Source of the DNA: Zoroaster sp. YZ-2022
Taxonomy: Eukaryota > Echinodermata > Asteroidea > Forcipulatida > Zoroasteridae
Reading direction: 5' to 3'
DNA: 64,000 nt
Assembly (NCBI GenBank): GCA_029582265.1
Contig: CM055823.1
Coordinates: 7,390,761 to 7,454,760 of the forward strand
Shown here: positions 37,858-50,390 of the stretch, piece after piece
Numbering within the stretch: position 1 is the stretch's first letter
How the letters are laid out: the number at the start of each line of letters is the position of its first letter
Program-made: the position numbers and the translations under genes
Notes under the pieces: generated by a model
Database searches by the model: none
Seen by the model: only the letters and a program-made list of their open reading frames with translations
Told to the model about the DNA's origin: nothing

Positions 37858-40070
37858 TCAATTCTACTTGATTTCTATACAAAAATCCTAAAGAAAGTGC
37901 CTGACAATGTCTGATAAACATCTTCTTGTGCACATGAATCTAAAACAATCTTAATGCACTTACAGACACTAGACTACAATTCCTTTAAAATCGGCACCGT
38001 GTATGCACATCGTCGATTATGGCTAGGGAGTAAGCTATTGGCTAATACTTACATTAACGCGACATAACGACCTGTTACTGGCCTCTGTTTACGCTCTGAT
38101 CTGAATCAAAAGTGGGTCCTTGACAGGGAGTCACTCCGCCGTCACTGAGCGAATATTCGGCAAACTGTCATTTGCTATCGATCGGTTGAGTTGACCCCGT
38201 TCAGCTTATGTTTTTACAAGGAAGTACAACCTTGGGCTGAGGAAATGTTTGTATGTTTTTTATTTGATTCATTGATTTCTTATTTTTACAAAGGTTACTT
38301 TTCCCCAAGGGATTTTTATATTAATGTGCGACCTTTCGTTTTTATGGTTTGGTTTGTTTTTAATTTATATAAAGCATTGTCCTCGTGAATGAGAACCTTC
38401 TTCGTCATTACAGGGGTCTTTTTAAAGGACAGCTAAGTAATATCTAACATATTAAATACTGACGTCGAAAGGTCAGTATTTTTAAGGTATTATAAGTATA
38501 GATTAAACCTAACCTTGTCTCTAACAATCGTCCATACACTACCGAGATGTGACGTCATGTTCCCATGGAATCATGACGGCTGGTTCTTCACAATCTCCTT
38601 TTTGCGTTTTTTGATCTATCCTTACAAAATGGTTCAGTGATTGTGTTATCATGATGTCATTGCTTCCACTCTATGTTTCAGCCACATATTAACCAGTTTC
38701 AACAACAAAATGTGTTTAATAATTATATTAAAATTATGTAGGATCTATACATGCATTTATGTCAATAACTCTACCACGCTAGGGATATTATAACTTTTGC
38801 AAAATTGATTGTGTTTATTGTGAAAAATTGAGTGGGCTTTCTTTCAGTCCTTCGAACTAATGAACAGTCGGAACAATGGGTTTTCTGCCTATTAAACACT
38901 GATTTTTAAACAAATTCAGAGTTGTCGGACAAATGGTTTGTCTGAATAACGGACTGTCGGAATATCGACATTGTCCCATTAAGGTGTAGATAGAGACATT
39001 ATAGCTTCAACTACACCGTGTGATTTCTTTATGTAAAGGGAAAGGAAATCGCACACGTTTTTGTTCAGACGAATGGCCTTTATACAGCAGAGAATGCACG
39101 GCTTGATTCACAAATTAATTTGCAGCGGGTGTTCACTCCTGCGAACCGTAGAAATCGTGTGAAATTGCTCGGCTACTAAAGCCGTATAGATGTGTTGTGG
39201 TGGCTCCCGCCAAATTGTCCCAGCTAAGTGAGTTTTAACGTAATTCGGAACCATTTCCCTCTTCGCGCAAAGCGGATTAGTCCTTCCGCCTGAGAGGCAA
39301 ATGACTCGGCGGTGCATTACGATCCGGACGTGATGGCTCGTTGATCGTGATTTGATTCTATGTACAGCGAGTCATACAGTTTGGCCATGTCTTGATGTCG
39401 ATATTATTCTTCACGTGTCATCTGTGACAAGAAACCATGCAAGGTAAACACGGTCCAAGTATGGATCCATGTGTAACCTTCACATCATCTGGACAGAGAG
39501 AAAATATTGACATAAAGACCTAATAGACATGAATCACGCTGCTGCAATCTGTGTCAGATTCCCTGTATTCACACGTACGATTATAGCGCTGATCCCTAAT
39601 ACATTTCAAGCGCCAGCCTATTTTCCATTCAGCCACGGTTTGGTCACATGAGTTTGAATAAAAGAAAACAAGATAGTTGCATGTTGATAAAGATCTTTTC
39701 TTTGACCTTTTTTTTGTGGGTTATTTGCTTCGTACAAAAAAAAATGTGTTGGCTCTTCTACACCCTGCAAAAGTTGGAGTGTTAAAATAATACCAGTGGT
39801 GTCATCTTATACTTATTAATTTTGGTCAACTCGCATTAATATGAAAGCCTCTGGCGTACATTTTCCATGCAAGATTTTGCAGTGCAAGGTACAAGTGTCA
39901 CCATAGGACGAGTTAAAGAGAACAACATTGGTTATGTTGGCAAAACTGATAATATGATTATGCTTACTCACTTTAAATTGAGATATGTCTTTGAGAATTT
40001 AAACTTATTACATTAAGAGAAAGCAGTGAAACAATCATTCACAACATTCTGTTGTATTCCTCCTACCGTG
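37858..40070. other. Non-coding stretch
   Basis: No exon, RNA or intact element recognised; a family 2-like fragment begins near 39913 (aacaacattggttatg). 39060-39360 is GC-richer and apparently single-copy. Confidence 0.5.
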
Positions 40071-40424
40071 GAGTGTCGTGGAGTGTCGTGGCCGAACGGG
40101 CTAGCTTACCGGACTCAAGTTATGGTGTTAGCAGCAGAATGTGGGTTCGAATCCCGGCCGTGACACTTGTGTCCTTGAGCAAGACACTTAACCATAATTG
40201 CTTCTCTCCACCCAGGGGTTAAATGGGTACCTGTGAGGGCAGAGTTGGTTGATTAGCCCTATATGCGCTGTAATTGCAGCAATTGAGCTGCCAGGGAGCT
40301 GAGATGGTTTCAGGAATGATTTATGAGCCTTATGAGCAGGGGTAATGATATAATGCGCTTTGAGCACCACTTAGTTGGTGGATACGTGCACTATATAATC
40401 CACACATTATTGTTATTATTATTA
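40071..40424 (+). mobile_element. tRNA-derived SINE, head type A
   Basis: Plus-strand copy whose first ten bases (gagtgtcgtg) are duplicated in tandem. A small deletion lies in the body near 40290. The tail is (ATT)n with a GTT. Confidence 0.9.
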
Positions 40425-40429
40425 AGAGT

Positions 40430-42140
40430 ATATACTCTTTGATTATTTTAAACATTTTCACTTCAGACAAAACTATTTATAGGTAACATTTTAACCATAA
40501 TCAGCTCTGTACAATAATAATTTTAAAATTAAACTTCGACCATTTAAAAAAAAAATATTGTTATCTTTAATTAAGTCAACTTAATGCCAATTTAAAGGCA
40601 GATCGAAATGTTATTAATTTTCTTGTCATTGACCTGTCTGAGAATAATCCAAATGGACTCTTGAACTTTTCTCAGAAATGCTGACAACTCACTTTTTACT
40701 TGATTGAATAAGAATGCTTATTGACGAACCAATAATTTCAGAGAGTGCACCTCCTAACAAATTACGAAATATTATATTGTTTTTTTTCTTTCACGGTACC
40801 GGTACTGTATTTACCAAAGAGTGTCGTGTGCCCCACGGCTCTCCTTCTGAATTGTATGCATTTTCTTTTTCGCTTTGTTTTTCTTAGGTTTTTTAAACTT
40901 GTATTTATTTTTTAAATGTATTTTGGGTGGTGGGGGGGCTGTAGGCCCGTCGGGCTTTTCCCTTGAACTACCACTGCATTGCACATACCCTTTGAACAAA
41001 CGTGTGGGCCACGTCTTTGGGCTTCAACAGCAAACAAACATTTTCCATATATTCCGTGCGCAATCTTCCTCATCGATCTAATGGTGTTAGATCGTGCGTG
41101 CGCGCGACTATGTGACACTACATTTTATCCATGTCCCGGGGCCACCCCTTGTATTATTCGTCGCTCATCCCCTATCATCATCGGGGAGAATAGTAGAATA
41201 ATCTCTCTCAACCACCCACCGGCCTCGCTCCGTAAAGTACATAATGCGCAAAGAAAAGATAGCGCCCGGGGGCCATGCAGAAGCAGTAATTCAGCTTAGG
41301 CTTTTCGTTTTCGGTAATATATTGAGAACAGAGAGCATACGTAAATAAAAGTAATACTATTAAAGGAGTGGGAGGCGATTGGTAATTCTTAAAAATGACA
41401 AATAATAATATTGATTGATTGTGATGTGGATCATAAATAGCGCTGATGGCTAGGGTGGTTAAAGAGAATGTACGCAATTAGTAATTACTCGATTTCAAAA
41501 TCTCTGGCTTACAATCTAAACTGGTTTCGATATGTGAAGTTAGTGATGGTACCAGACAACCTGAGAAATGAATCTATCTGACAAGCTGTCAATTTGTAGA
41601 AAAACGTAAACATGTATTATCTAGTTGAAATGGATCCCGGCTGTGATTATTTGCCACATTGGAATGCATACACACAATGCGTTTTCGCTATTTTCTCGTT
41701 GATGACAAAACGTAAAATAAGCTTACATATCGCTTTATTCTTATAAAGTATCGATGCATTTACAGATATTTTACCACTGGTGTTCCAATCCATAGCCAGT
41801 ATATATTATTGGTAAAATGTCTGTTAATGCATCCATAAATTATAAGAACCAAGAGATATGTTAAATTTGTTTTCACTGTGTCAAACGAGAACAAAAAAGT
41901 GAAAATATATTAAGATTGTTCGTGTTCATTCAAATGTGGAATTTCTGAAAATTAATTTTGGAAAAAAATGTTACACTAAGTTTACTAAAACCATAGAACC
42001 TGAGACAACATTTCAAGGGATGTGTGATACCATCATCATCTTTACACCAAGTACCGGTAAGTTTTATTTGAAAATGTGATCATAGTGCACAGTGACTTTA
42101 ATGCTACGAATCATTCTGTAGCTCTACACGATTACTTGTA
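40430..42140. other. Non-coding stretch
   Basis: AT-rich. 40917-40975 contains a G-run repeat scrap (ggtgggggggctgtaggccc). 41660-42020 shares short blocks (acatttcaagggatgt, gataccatcatc) with 9700-9770, an unclassified dispersed repeat. Confidence 0.45.
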
Positions 42141-42236
42141 ATTGTAAGCTTCAAGAAATACCACTTAGTAAACCCGGTACATGTAACTCATATCTGGAAA
42201 ACTGTTGATATGGATTCTAATAGCATAATAATAATA

Positions 42237-42545
42237 ATGTGTGGACTTATATAGCGCACGTATCCACCAACTAAGTGGTGCTCGAGGCGCATTATATCAT
42301 TCCTGAAACCATCTCAGCTCCCTGGGGAGTATACAGCTCAATTGCTGCCATTACAGCGCATATAGGGCTAATCAACCAACTCTGCCCTCATAGGTACCCA
42401 TTTAACCCCTGGGTGGAGAGAAGCAATTATGGTTAAGTGTCTTGCTCAAGGACACAAGTGTCACGGCCGGGATTCGAACCCACATTCTGCTGCTAACACC
42501 AGAACTTGAGTCCGGTAAGCTAGACCGCTCGGCCACGACACTCCA
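42237..42545 (-). mobile_element. tRNA-derived SINE, head type A, flanked by 86-bp direct repeats
   Basis: Minus-strand copy lacking part of the tail-side body (the CCCCTGCTCAT segment). It lies between two near-identical copies of an 86-bp unique sequence (42143-42228 and 42562-42647). Confidence 0.9.
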
Positions 42546-42669
42546 TAATTACACACTTGTAAATTGTAAGCTTCAAGAAATACCACTTAGTAAACCCGGT
42601 ACATGTAACTCATATCTGGAAAACTGTTGATATGGATTCTAATAGCATGACCTAATGTGACTTGGTTAT

Positions 42670-42899
42670 TTAAAGGGACAATATCGTCACGATCAACAGG
42701 GCATGGAATCGGAGTGCTAGTTTCAGATTAACCCTGTCACTGAAAATAACATCCCATACGATAAGGTCATTATTACTGTTGCATACTGCATAAATGAGAC
42801 AGTAATTTTCAGTCACTGTGTTCACCTTTAAGCTAGGACACTGCTTCTATGCCTTGTTGAATGTCTGCTCTGATCGTGACGATGTTGTTCCTTTTTAAA
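42670..42899 (+). mobile_element. MITE family 1, full copy
   Basis: Starts ttaaagggacaatatcgtca and ends tgacgatgttgttccttttt-aaag. Ends are complementary over about 25 bp, and TTAA-containing termini are at both ends, compatible with a TTAA target. About 230 bp, no coding capacity. Confidence 0.87.
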
Positions 42900-42967
42900 G
42901 AGAAGCTACAACAGTATATCAAAATAACGAATTATTCACATCACAATCGTTCCAGTAATCTTTGCTG

Positions 42968-43060
42968 CAATTGGACATCGTTTCATACCCCCAATTTTTT
43001 TTTTTAAATCAACAATAAGAAAAATGCCGGCGCGCGGGTCTAAAGCTACCAGAAAACCAA
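42968..43060 (-). mobile_element. Dispersed repeat fragment (same family as 23790-24130)
   Basis: caattggacatcgtttcata followed by a T-run and cggcgcgcgggt, the reverse complement of the middle of 23790-24130. Confidence 0.55.
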
Positions 43061-44394
43061 GCATACCAAAAAAGTAAATACAAGAAGCAAACACAGTAAT
43101 CATTTCTATTTGACTTTTATCCTATTGGATTTTTATTTTCAGTCGCCCTGTAGGGGTATGTGTTGCCGCATACTGCAGAGTAACATAATTTATTTTCCTT
43201 TACAGCTCATGACCTACATGGGGTATTATTAGTGTATTTCAACTGGCCATCCTTAAAAAGTTTAGGCCCTTATTGAAAAGATAATCTCTTCACCTTATTG
43301 GATTTACAAAATATTAAGATACGGTGTTTGTGTGAATTCCTGTGATGTTCGGTTTAAAGATGTTTCTCCCGTATTTCGTTGCTTTACCAGTTTAGTTATT
43401 TTATGATAGGATCCATATTTTTTTTAATTTAATATTTATTGTTGTTGTTGTTATTTACCGGTACTTTAGAAAAGTAAACTCTTTAAAATGACACATTTCT
43501 TAAAACAAACATTCGTAAGAAGTATCGTTTTACAGTAAGTATGTGCAAGAATAAATATATTGTGGATCACGTCATAAATTAATTAAGACACTTATTAATA
43601 CTGATAAACAAAACTTCTGACAAGTATCTCCAATCACACGGGTCTTTTTGTCACATGTCATAACAACAAAAATGGGTCTTTTTTGTACAAGCTGAAATTA
43701 TTACACAGCCGTGTACATATATGAGTGTCAAATATATTTCATTTTCAATAATTTCACTCAAACAGAGTTCCTTTCAGATACTCTGTCAAGCAAAAAAAAA
43801 TGTATTCATATATTTAGACTACCCGTCAAATGAAAATAATTGAAATGGGCGGACATACAATCATCGCATCACGAAATCATCTAAAATTGATAGATTAAAC
43901 AAAACAGTCTGTCAGAATTGATGCTTCAGTTCCAACGTTCTCGCTTATTCAACACGAGGATGGTCTACGAGAAACAGTGCACGCGGAGGATGTATCAGCC
44001 TATATTTATGTTTCCTCGTTCGTAAATGGCGTATCGTTGATGCTATTTTCCGAGGGGAAAGTAATAATGATCATCAACAATGATGTATGTCTCTTATTTG
44101 GAATTAATTTCCCCTTCAAGGACTGATTCAATAGAGACATTATTGCTACAAAGCCAGGACTTGGACTGATTCATAAAGAGACATTGGGGAGAGAGAGAGA
44201 GAAAAAAAAACCACATCACTGTTTAGTATTATAGTGCCATTCATTCATTCATTCTTAAGAGAGAAAGTAAAGTCTTCATCAGTGGATCGTAAGAACCCTG
44301 ATGAAAACGTTTCCAGAGAAGACGACGAAGTAATGTTCAGTTTTTTAGATGTAGGAGGAAAACCCCGGAAAATCCACGTAATAGAGACTAAAAA

Positions 44395-44500
44395 TCCCAA
44401 CCCACATGTCAACTTGGGTCCGAGTGGAATTCGAACCCAGGTCCACGCAGGCATGGGCATCCAGGAGACTATAGTTACAATGCCTCCCTCCAAAACAAAA
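44395..44500 (-). mobile_element. Possible tRNA-like retroposon
   Basis: The minus strand carries a B-box-like ggttcgaattcc within a structured stretch, with an (AAAT)n tract at 44515-44547 beside it. No clear A box or flanking repeat was seen, so this is tentative. Confidence 0.3.
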
Positions 44501-44514
44501 AATAACAAAATATA

Positions 44515-44545
<31 letters not shown>

Positions 44546-44687
44546 AACGTTATCACCCCCTTTAAAACAAATATTCAAAGCGCATAATCAAAAACAGTTG
44601 ACATTTGTTATATATTAGGCCTATAAACCGGCCGGGACATAGCATGAAAACAAATCATTTTATTTGAAAAACTATAATAAAAACAGA

Positions 44688-44820
44688 ATTCACACAATTA
44701 ATTTGGTTATTTATCGGTTGCATCGTGTTATAATGTGCATTCTCTTGGAAGTTATAAAAACCATTGTCTTTCACAAAAATCTAAATTCACACAATTAATT
44801 TGGTTATTTATCGGTTGCAA
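44688..44820 (+). repeat. 33-bp direct repeat
   Basis: attcacacaattaatttggt plus tatttatcggttgca occurs at about 44689 and again at about 44785. Confidence 0.9.
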
Positions 44821-45695
44821 GTTTCCCCAAGTCATTGTCTTTTCCAACCGTCCCCACCCCAATCTTAACAAGAAATCGCTGTCACTGCAGAGGTGGACGG
44901 CTGAGAAAAGTACCCGACCCCACCTGATTACAAAATTACTAAATTATTATCCAAAAGCTAACTTGATGTCTAAAGGTATGATTATCCTGAAAAGTTAAGT
45001 GCTTTCAAGGAAAGCAATAACAAATAGATATTTTTCAGTGTACCAGACATTACCAAACAGAAACTCGAACAATTCTTATTAGTATTACACACCACAGTAG
45101 ATCCGTCTTTGTAACTTTCTTTTTTAGTAACCATTTTTTTGTGTTCAATGTTAGCTTCATGGAAGAGCATACGTGTTGGCTGTTTCTGCACGGTCACTTA
45201 ACGGCACGTTGGTTGATTACCTAAGAATTGAGCCTTGTCATGTCAATTTTATTTGGATTATTCTGTGTATTGCACGAACTCTCGTGGTACAAACAAATTC
45301 TATGTTTAGTATAACGATAAGCCAGACACAGTTTATGAATGAATTTGGACGATGGTGACGAGGATTTGCTGTTTTTAATAAGCCGACGAATTGATTATTT
45401 TGGTCGAGTCGCAGACGTTCGGTTTTTCATGATAAGGAATAATCATTGTGTTTATGTAATTAAAGTGCAGACATGCCATGATTTGGAAGTCCCAATGTAT
45501 GAGACGTCAACAGCATAACAAATAACCCACGACAAATGTATTGTATCATTTTATAATTCTCGAAATCGATCATCTTATTAATTGGGTGTGGCTTTTCAAT
45601 TATAATTCGTGATCCACGGATCAAATTCCATTGTGATAACTGCAGGATGAAATCATGCGAGCAGGCTTAGCGAAGCCAAATAAATGCCATGTGAT

Positions 45696-45920
45696 GTAAA
45701 GACGAAGTATCGTCACAATCAGAGCAGACTTTTAACAGGGCATGGAATCGATGTCCTAGTTTAAGATGAACACAGAGACTGCAAATTACTGGTTCATTTA
45801 TGCAGCAGCAACGGTAATATGACCTTATCATGTTGGGTATTATTTTCAGTCACTGAGTTAATCTAAAACAAGAACTCGGAGTCCATGCCCTTGTTGATCG
45901 TGACGATATTGTCCCTTTAA
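45696..45920 (-). mobile_element. MITE family 1, full copy
   Basis: Minus-strand copy from taaagacgaagtatcgtcac to cgatattgtccctttaa. Shares the internal cagggcatggaatcg block. Confidence 0.85.
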
Positions 45921-46489
45921 TCGGGAGCATAATTTTTCCATAAAATCATGAGGATTTATGTGTTTGTGTTTTGCTATATTTAAGAGGATATACAGAATTG
46001 ATGCAGAAATGTAGCCGCGAACAGTGGATTCGAGACTGATAACATGTATAACGCATTGTACAAAATCTGGACCAATTATTATCAGGCTTTAAGCACGAAC
46101 AAAGGGGCTAATATCCTGGGGGATGGTAGTTATATATCCAAATAATTTAAGAGGTGGGCATGACCAATGCAATCATCCCCAAATATTTTCCCAACCTGCT
46201 GCAAAAACATGCTACATTTGTTGGTATAAATTCTGTTTTCCCTCTAAAACGTCTTCTGACTCAAATCAAGTCGCTTTGCAGCATACTAGGCTATTTTATA
46301 CAAATAAACCATGTTACACTTATTAACGCTTGAAGCGGTATGTGACATGAATTTTATGACAGGGAAGAGTGTGTTTGTTTTATATAAGTACGGGTTTTAC
46401 ATTTGAAACAGTCTTTGAAACAATTTGACATCACATTGACAATGAAGGAGACTCCACTCATATCGTACTGACCAGCCATATAGAGGTGC

Positions 46490-46790
46490 GTACAATGAAG
46501 TCACTGGCCCACCATGTTGCTAGTCTATAAACCACTGATCTGTATTATACCCACTTGATAGCGGATTAAGTACTTTCACTGAAGCCATTTGCCCGCCATA
46601 TTGCCAGTATCTAACAAAACCCACCTATATATAATTATACTGACTTGATGGAGGGGCCAGGCGTTTCCACTGGACCATCATATTGCTCATCTCTAAACCA
46701 CTCTAATACGCTAATTACACGAATACATTGAAGCCACAGGGTATCCATGTTACTCGTCTCTTAAACCACACATTGCAATGCTAACAGAGT
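46490..46790 (+). repeat. Diverged tandem repeat
   Basis: Three to four degenerate units sharing cactg..gccc.ccatattgc, agtctataaaccac and a gtatt..acccacttgat motif. No coding potential. Confidence 0.6.
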
Positions 46791-47295
46791 CCGTTCATTG
46801 GTATCCATTTGATAACTGAGGGCCACTACTAGGCTTTTATACTAATACCTAGACAAAAGGAAAACAATGCATGCACTTATACAATAAAGAGGCTGATTCC
46901 TTCTGTTAATAACAACACAAGATATAAAGATATAATGATTTGAAATCTGCATATTTGCCATGGTAGTATAATCCACGAAACACAAGCTCAAAACCGTAAC
47001 AAAATGACAAGCATCAAGATCGCATTTCAGAAATTGCATCTTCACAAATGCTTTAGTAAAACAGTAATCTATTATTTGGAACACTGTCAGTCTATTTTCT
47101 CGTATGTTTGGTTTGAGAGCTTCTCAATTGGTTTAAACTGTGATATGAGAATATACCAGTACGGCAAACACGATCTCATAATGACGTAGTATTATCTAAA
47201 GACTGTCCAGCTTTGGTGTAGTGTTAGTAACATGACTATGCAGGCGAATACTTGAAGCCGGATGCCTCTTTTGGTAAAAGGTCATTATACACACA

Positions 47296-47736
47296 TCATG
47301 AGAATAAGAAAATACACCAACCATCCAGGGCAGGTTTTTATCCCCACGGGAGAAGACGATAATTCCTCATGAGATATGTATAAATTCAAACCTGTGAAAG
47401 TCAAATTTAAAAAAAAAAATTTTTTTGTGTGTGCGCGTTCTTCTCAAGAAAATTAAGGAAAACAACATTCCCATTGTTTGTTTTCATTTTTATGGTTGAA
47501 ATATACAGTCGGTTGATCATGAGAATAAGAAAATACACCAACCAATCCAGGGCAAGTTTTTATCCCCACGGGAGAAGACGATAATTCCTCATGAGACATG
47601 AATACATTCTAACCTGTGAAAGCATTTTTTTTCTTAAATATTTTGTGTGTGTGCGCGTTCTTAACCAGAAAATTAAAGAAAACAACATTCCCATTGTTTG
47701 TTTTCATTTTTATGGTTGAAATATACATTCGGTTGA
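47296..47736 (+). repeat. 221-bp tandem duplication
   Basis: Two adjacent copies (47296-47516 and 47517-47736) starting tcatgagaataagaaaatac and ending with atatacagtcggttgat. Differences are small, mainly in the poly-A/T stretch. Confidence 0.93.
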
Positions 47737-47805
47737 TGATTGATCAGAGGGGCGAAGCGAATGCATTTTCTTTGGGGGCGTGGAAGCCAGTTTGCCGACT
47801 GACAT

Positions 47806-48108
47806 CAGTGGCGTAGCCAGGAATTTCAGTTTGGGGGAAAACAGAATTTACACGACATAACACTAATATGACCAGACAAATTTACTTTGTTTTTCCCCAA
47901 AAATGGGGAGGGGGATGGGCTGCCACCTGAAACCGCATTACAACATGCAAACAACTGATAACAAACAACTGCAAATATACAGTTCTTAGAAACATGATAC
48001 AGATGCAGTCGGCAAACCCATAGCTGTAGGTTTTCCGACTGAAAATTCATTCTGGACCAACTATTGTTCTGGTACCTTTGATGCTTCAATTGCCGACTGA
48101 GGCTCTAA
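47806..48108. mobile_element. Truncated hAT-like repeat, left part
   Basis: Starts cagtggcgtagccaggaatt, the same terminus class as the element at 16923. No matching right terminus was found; the SINE at 48109 and a C/G palindrome at 48487-48506 follow. Confidence 0.6.
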
Positions 48109-48451
48109 ATAATAATAATAATGTGTGGACTTATATAGCGCACGTATCCACCAACTGAGTGGTGCTCAAGGCGCATTATATTATTACCCCTGCTCATAAG
48201 GCTCATAAATCATTCCTGAAACCATCTCAGCTCCCTGGGGAGTATACATCTCAATTGCTGCCATTACAGCGCATATAGGGCTAATCAACCAACTCACAGG
48301 TACCCATTTAACCCCTGGGTGGAGAGAAGCAATTATGGTTAAGTGTCTTGCTCAAGGACACAAGTGTCACGGCCGGGATTCGAACCCACATTCTGCTGCT
48401 AACACCAGAACTTGAGTCCGGTAAGCTAGACCGCTCGGCCACGACACTCCA
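48109..48451 (-). mobile_element. tRNA-derived SINE, head type A
   Basis: Minus-strand copy nested in what looks like a truncated hAT-type repeat beginning gtggcgtagccagg at about 47811. It ends about 180 bp upstream of the first recognised VGLUT coding exon. Confidence 0.9.
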
Positions 48452-48629
48452 CCAATGCTAACTGAGAAAAATAATTTGGGGGTGTCACCCCCCCCGGGGG
48501 GGGGGGATCGCTACATTTAATGTTTCACTTTTAGATAACAATTTCCTCAGTTTCTATTCGAGTTATGACCAATAGTGCAATTCTTTTCAAGATCAAATTT
48601 ATTATGTAAATTTGCATTTTTTTCACAGG

Positions 48630-48911
48630 ATGAGATCACCTCGGGAAGACAAAACTGCGCTGGTGCCCCAGGACTCGTCCGATGTCGAGGAGGGAGAGAT
48701 GGCTACCAACCACACAAATTCCGCTGGTACCCACTCCAGCAAGCGAAGGTGCTGTAGCGGTTGCTGTCCAATGGCTAAGCGGTATATGGTCGCCGTCCTA
48801 AGCTGTGTTGGTTTCTGCATATCATTTGGTATACGATGTAATTTGGGCGTGGCCATCGTGGACATGGTCAATAACAACACGGTTACCATCGGCGGGAAGA
48901 AAGAAATACAC
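48630..48911 (+). CDS. VGLUT exon A: N-terminus and TM1
   Basis: Encodes residues 1-94. An acceptor (tttttttcacag) ends at 48628 and the ATG begins two bases into the exon, so the 5' UTR is probably spliced from an upstream exon I could not locate. Residues 1-37 are acidic/polar cytosolic tail. [10 protein letters not shown] (38-47) is a Cys cluster that could be acylated (inference). TM1 spans about 52-78 and includes R69 in GIRCNLG. A luminal loop follows with the sequon N82-N-T. The donor is cac|gtaaga, phase 0. The frame is open further upstream (an ATG at 48612), but that stretch is the acceptor's polypyrimidine tract, so I place the start at 48630. An in-frame upstream coding exon is not excluded, since vertebrate VGLUTs have a longer N-terminus. 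Confidence 0.9.
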
Positions 48912-49849
48912 GTAAGATCTCGCTGGTTCCATTCCCTTTAAAAAACGAATGCAATACACTTAGTCACAAAGTCTGTGCATTTGGTTTCAGCATAAAATTA
49001 AACGGTAAATCTCTCATCACGGAATGTGCACAATGCCGATGCTTAAAATGTCCTTGAATATTGTTCCAAAAATGTCATTTTTTCATTTCTGTAATGTTTT
49101 TCCTTGTCATATTTGTTAATAGAAACGCTACCAGGCTATTTAAAAAAAATAATAATTAAAATCATATTCTCCTGAGGACGATCAGAGCATACTGATCGAA
49201 ACGTCGAGTTGTACCCCCAGTTCTTTTCAGAACTAATTACTACTCAATTGAGATTCCACATGGTGTCACCGCAATTAGTCTTACTTATCATCCTCACCAT
49301 GCAAAGCTACAAGTTTTACCTAAAATCATATTTTAACAAGTCATGATTTCTGGCATTCCACCCTCTGCCATGATTTCGAAGGCTTGAAATAAAATACTAA
49401 TACTTGTATTAATCAAAACAAAATGACGTGCATTCCACCTTAGCCAATCGAAAACTGCACATCCTGTTTTGACCGATGGTTGAGCAGCCTATAAAAAGCA
49501 CATCACAATATTTATTTCCCTTTTCACACAACGGTAAAAAGCCAACATTGTTTGAGACATTTCTGTGACATTCCCGGAGAATTCTTCTCAAACATTGAGA
49601 TATATTGTTAATGCCATTATATCCGTGTATGGCCTAAACTATGCAGTGAAATCGAATTCACGAACTGTATTATACCAAATTTCAAAACTTTTGTCTGTTA
49701 ATTTGTAACGCTCCTGTTCTTTGTTTTGTTCTGTATGATTGTGTTTTTGACATGTAATTGTATATGGATAAACAATAAAACCCCATGAAAAGGCAAAAGA
49801 GAAAAAAATGCATACTTTGATTCACAAATATTTGTTGTTTCTTTTCCAG
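48912..49849 (+). other. VGLUT intron 1
   Basis: 938-bp GT-AG intron. A hammerhead-like retroposon occupies 49169-49320. The stretch 49680-49800 is T-rich and ends with an AATAAA-like ggataaacaataaaacc, possibly an old LINE or mRNA 3' end. Nothing else recognised. Confidence 0.85.
49169..49320 (+). mobile_element. Hammerhead-like retroposon, full copy in VGLUT intron 1
   Basis: 152-bp element flanked by a perfect 12-bp direct repeat (49157-49168 and 49321-49332). It starts exactly at CTC-CTGAGGA, and the 3' GAG can pair with the CTC as stem I. Same order of motifs and same agttttacc end as the copy at 5554. Confidence 0.75.
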
Positions 49850-49968
49850 TTCCGAGAATTTGACTGGAGTCCACGGATAGTTGGCCTGATGCACAGTTCG
49901 TTCTTCTGGGGTTATATCGTAACTCAGGTTCCGGGTGGGTACCTAGCCTCCAGATTTCCAGCGAATAG
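49850..49968 (+). CDS. VGLUT exon B: luminal loop end and TM2
   Basis: Encodes residues 95-133 plus two bases of codon 134. The acceptor is cttttccag and the donor is aatag|gtacga (phase 2). The peptide reads [15 protein letters not shown], then [19 protein letters not shown]. This is the canonical SLC17 region in which (F/W)-x-W-x-P precedes TM2 and PGGY ends it. H109 occupies the position of the transport-relevant TM2 histidine of VGLUTs. Intron 1 (938 bp) carries a hammerhead-like retroposon. Confidence 0.92.
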
Positions 49969-50390
49969 GTACGAGAAACAATAAATATCCTTTACTGTTG
50001 TTTATTTATCCCTCTTATTAAAGATCTAACCCTCCAATCTACTATTGCTGCACTTTAGTGGGAAGTTGCTACAGTGGTCAAAACCAGTCATCTGCCTGTT
50101 TTGACTGTTCACCCAAATGTGCACACAGGGGCATTTTTGACTGGTTTTTACTGTCATTTTGACCACCCTGAACAATACCAGACAATGCTTTTACCAGTCA
50201 AAAACGGTCGACTCATTTTGACCTGTAAATGTACTTACTACACGTAAGGTTTGACAGTGTTTGACTTTTTAAGTGCACTAGATATACCTTGGCAAGTATA
50301 TCAACATTTTTACCCTTGTAGTAGTAGGAGGGTTAAAGACCTCATGTCTTAGTATTTTAAAATACAAAATGTATGTGCTCATTTACACTA

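Larger units (their letters stand above)
43060..46480. other. Non-coding stretch
   Basis: Holds the tentative tRNA-like repeat, an AAAT tract, a 33-bp direct repeat and one MITE; otherwise no recognisable structure. Confidence 0.5.

Noticed and set aside
48487..48506. C-run followed by G-run as a terminator-like hairpin
   Set aside because: Bacterial terminators do not apply; it may be a decayed hAT-element interior or a homopolymer sequencing problem.
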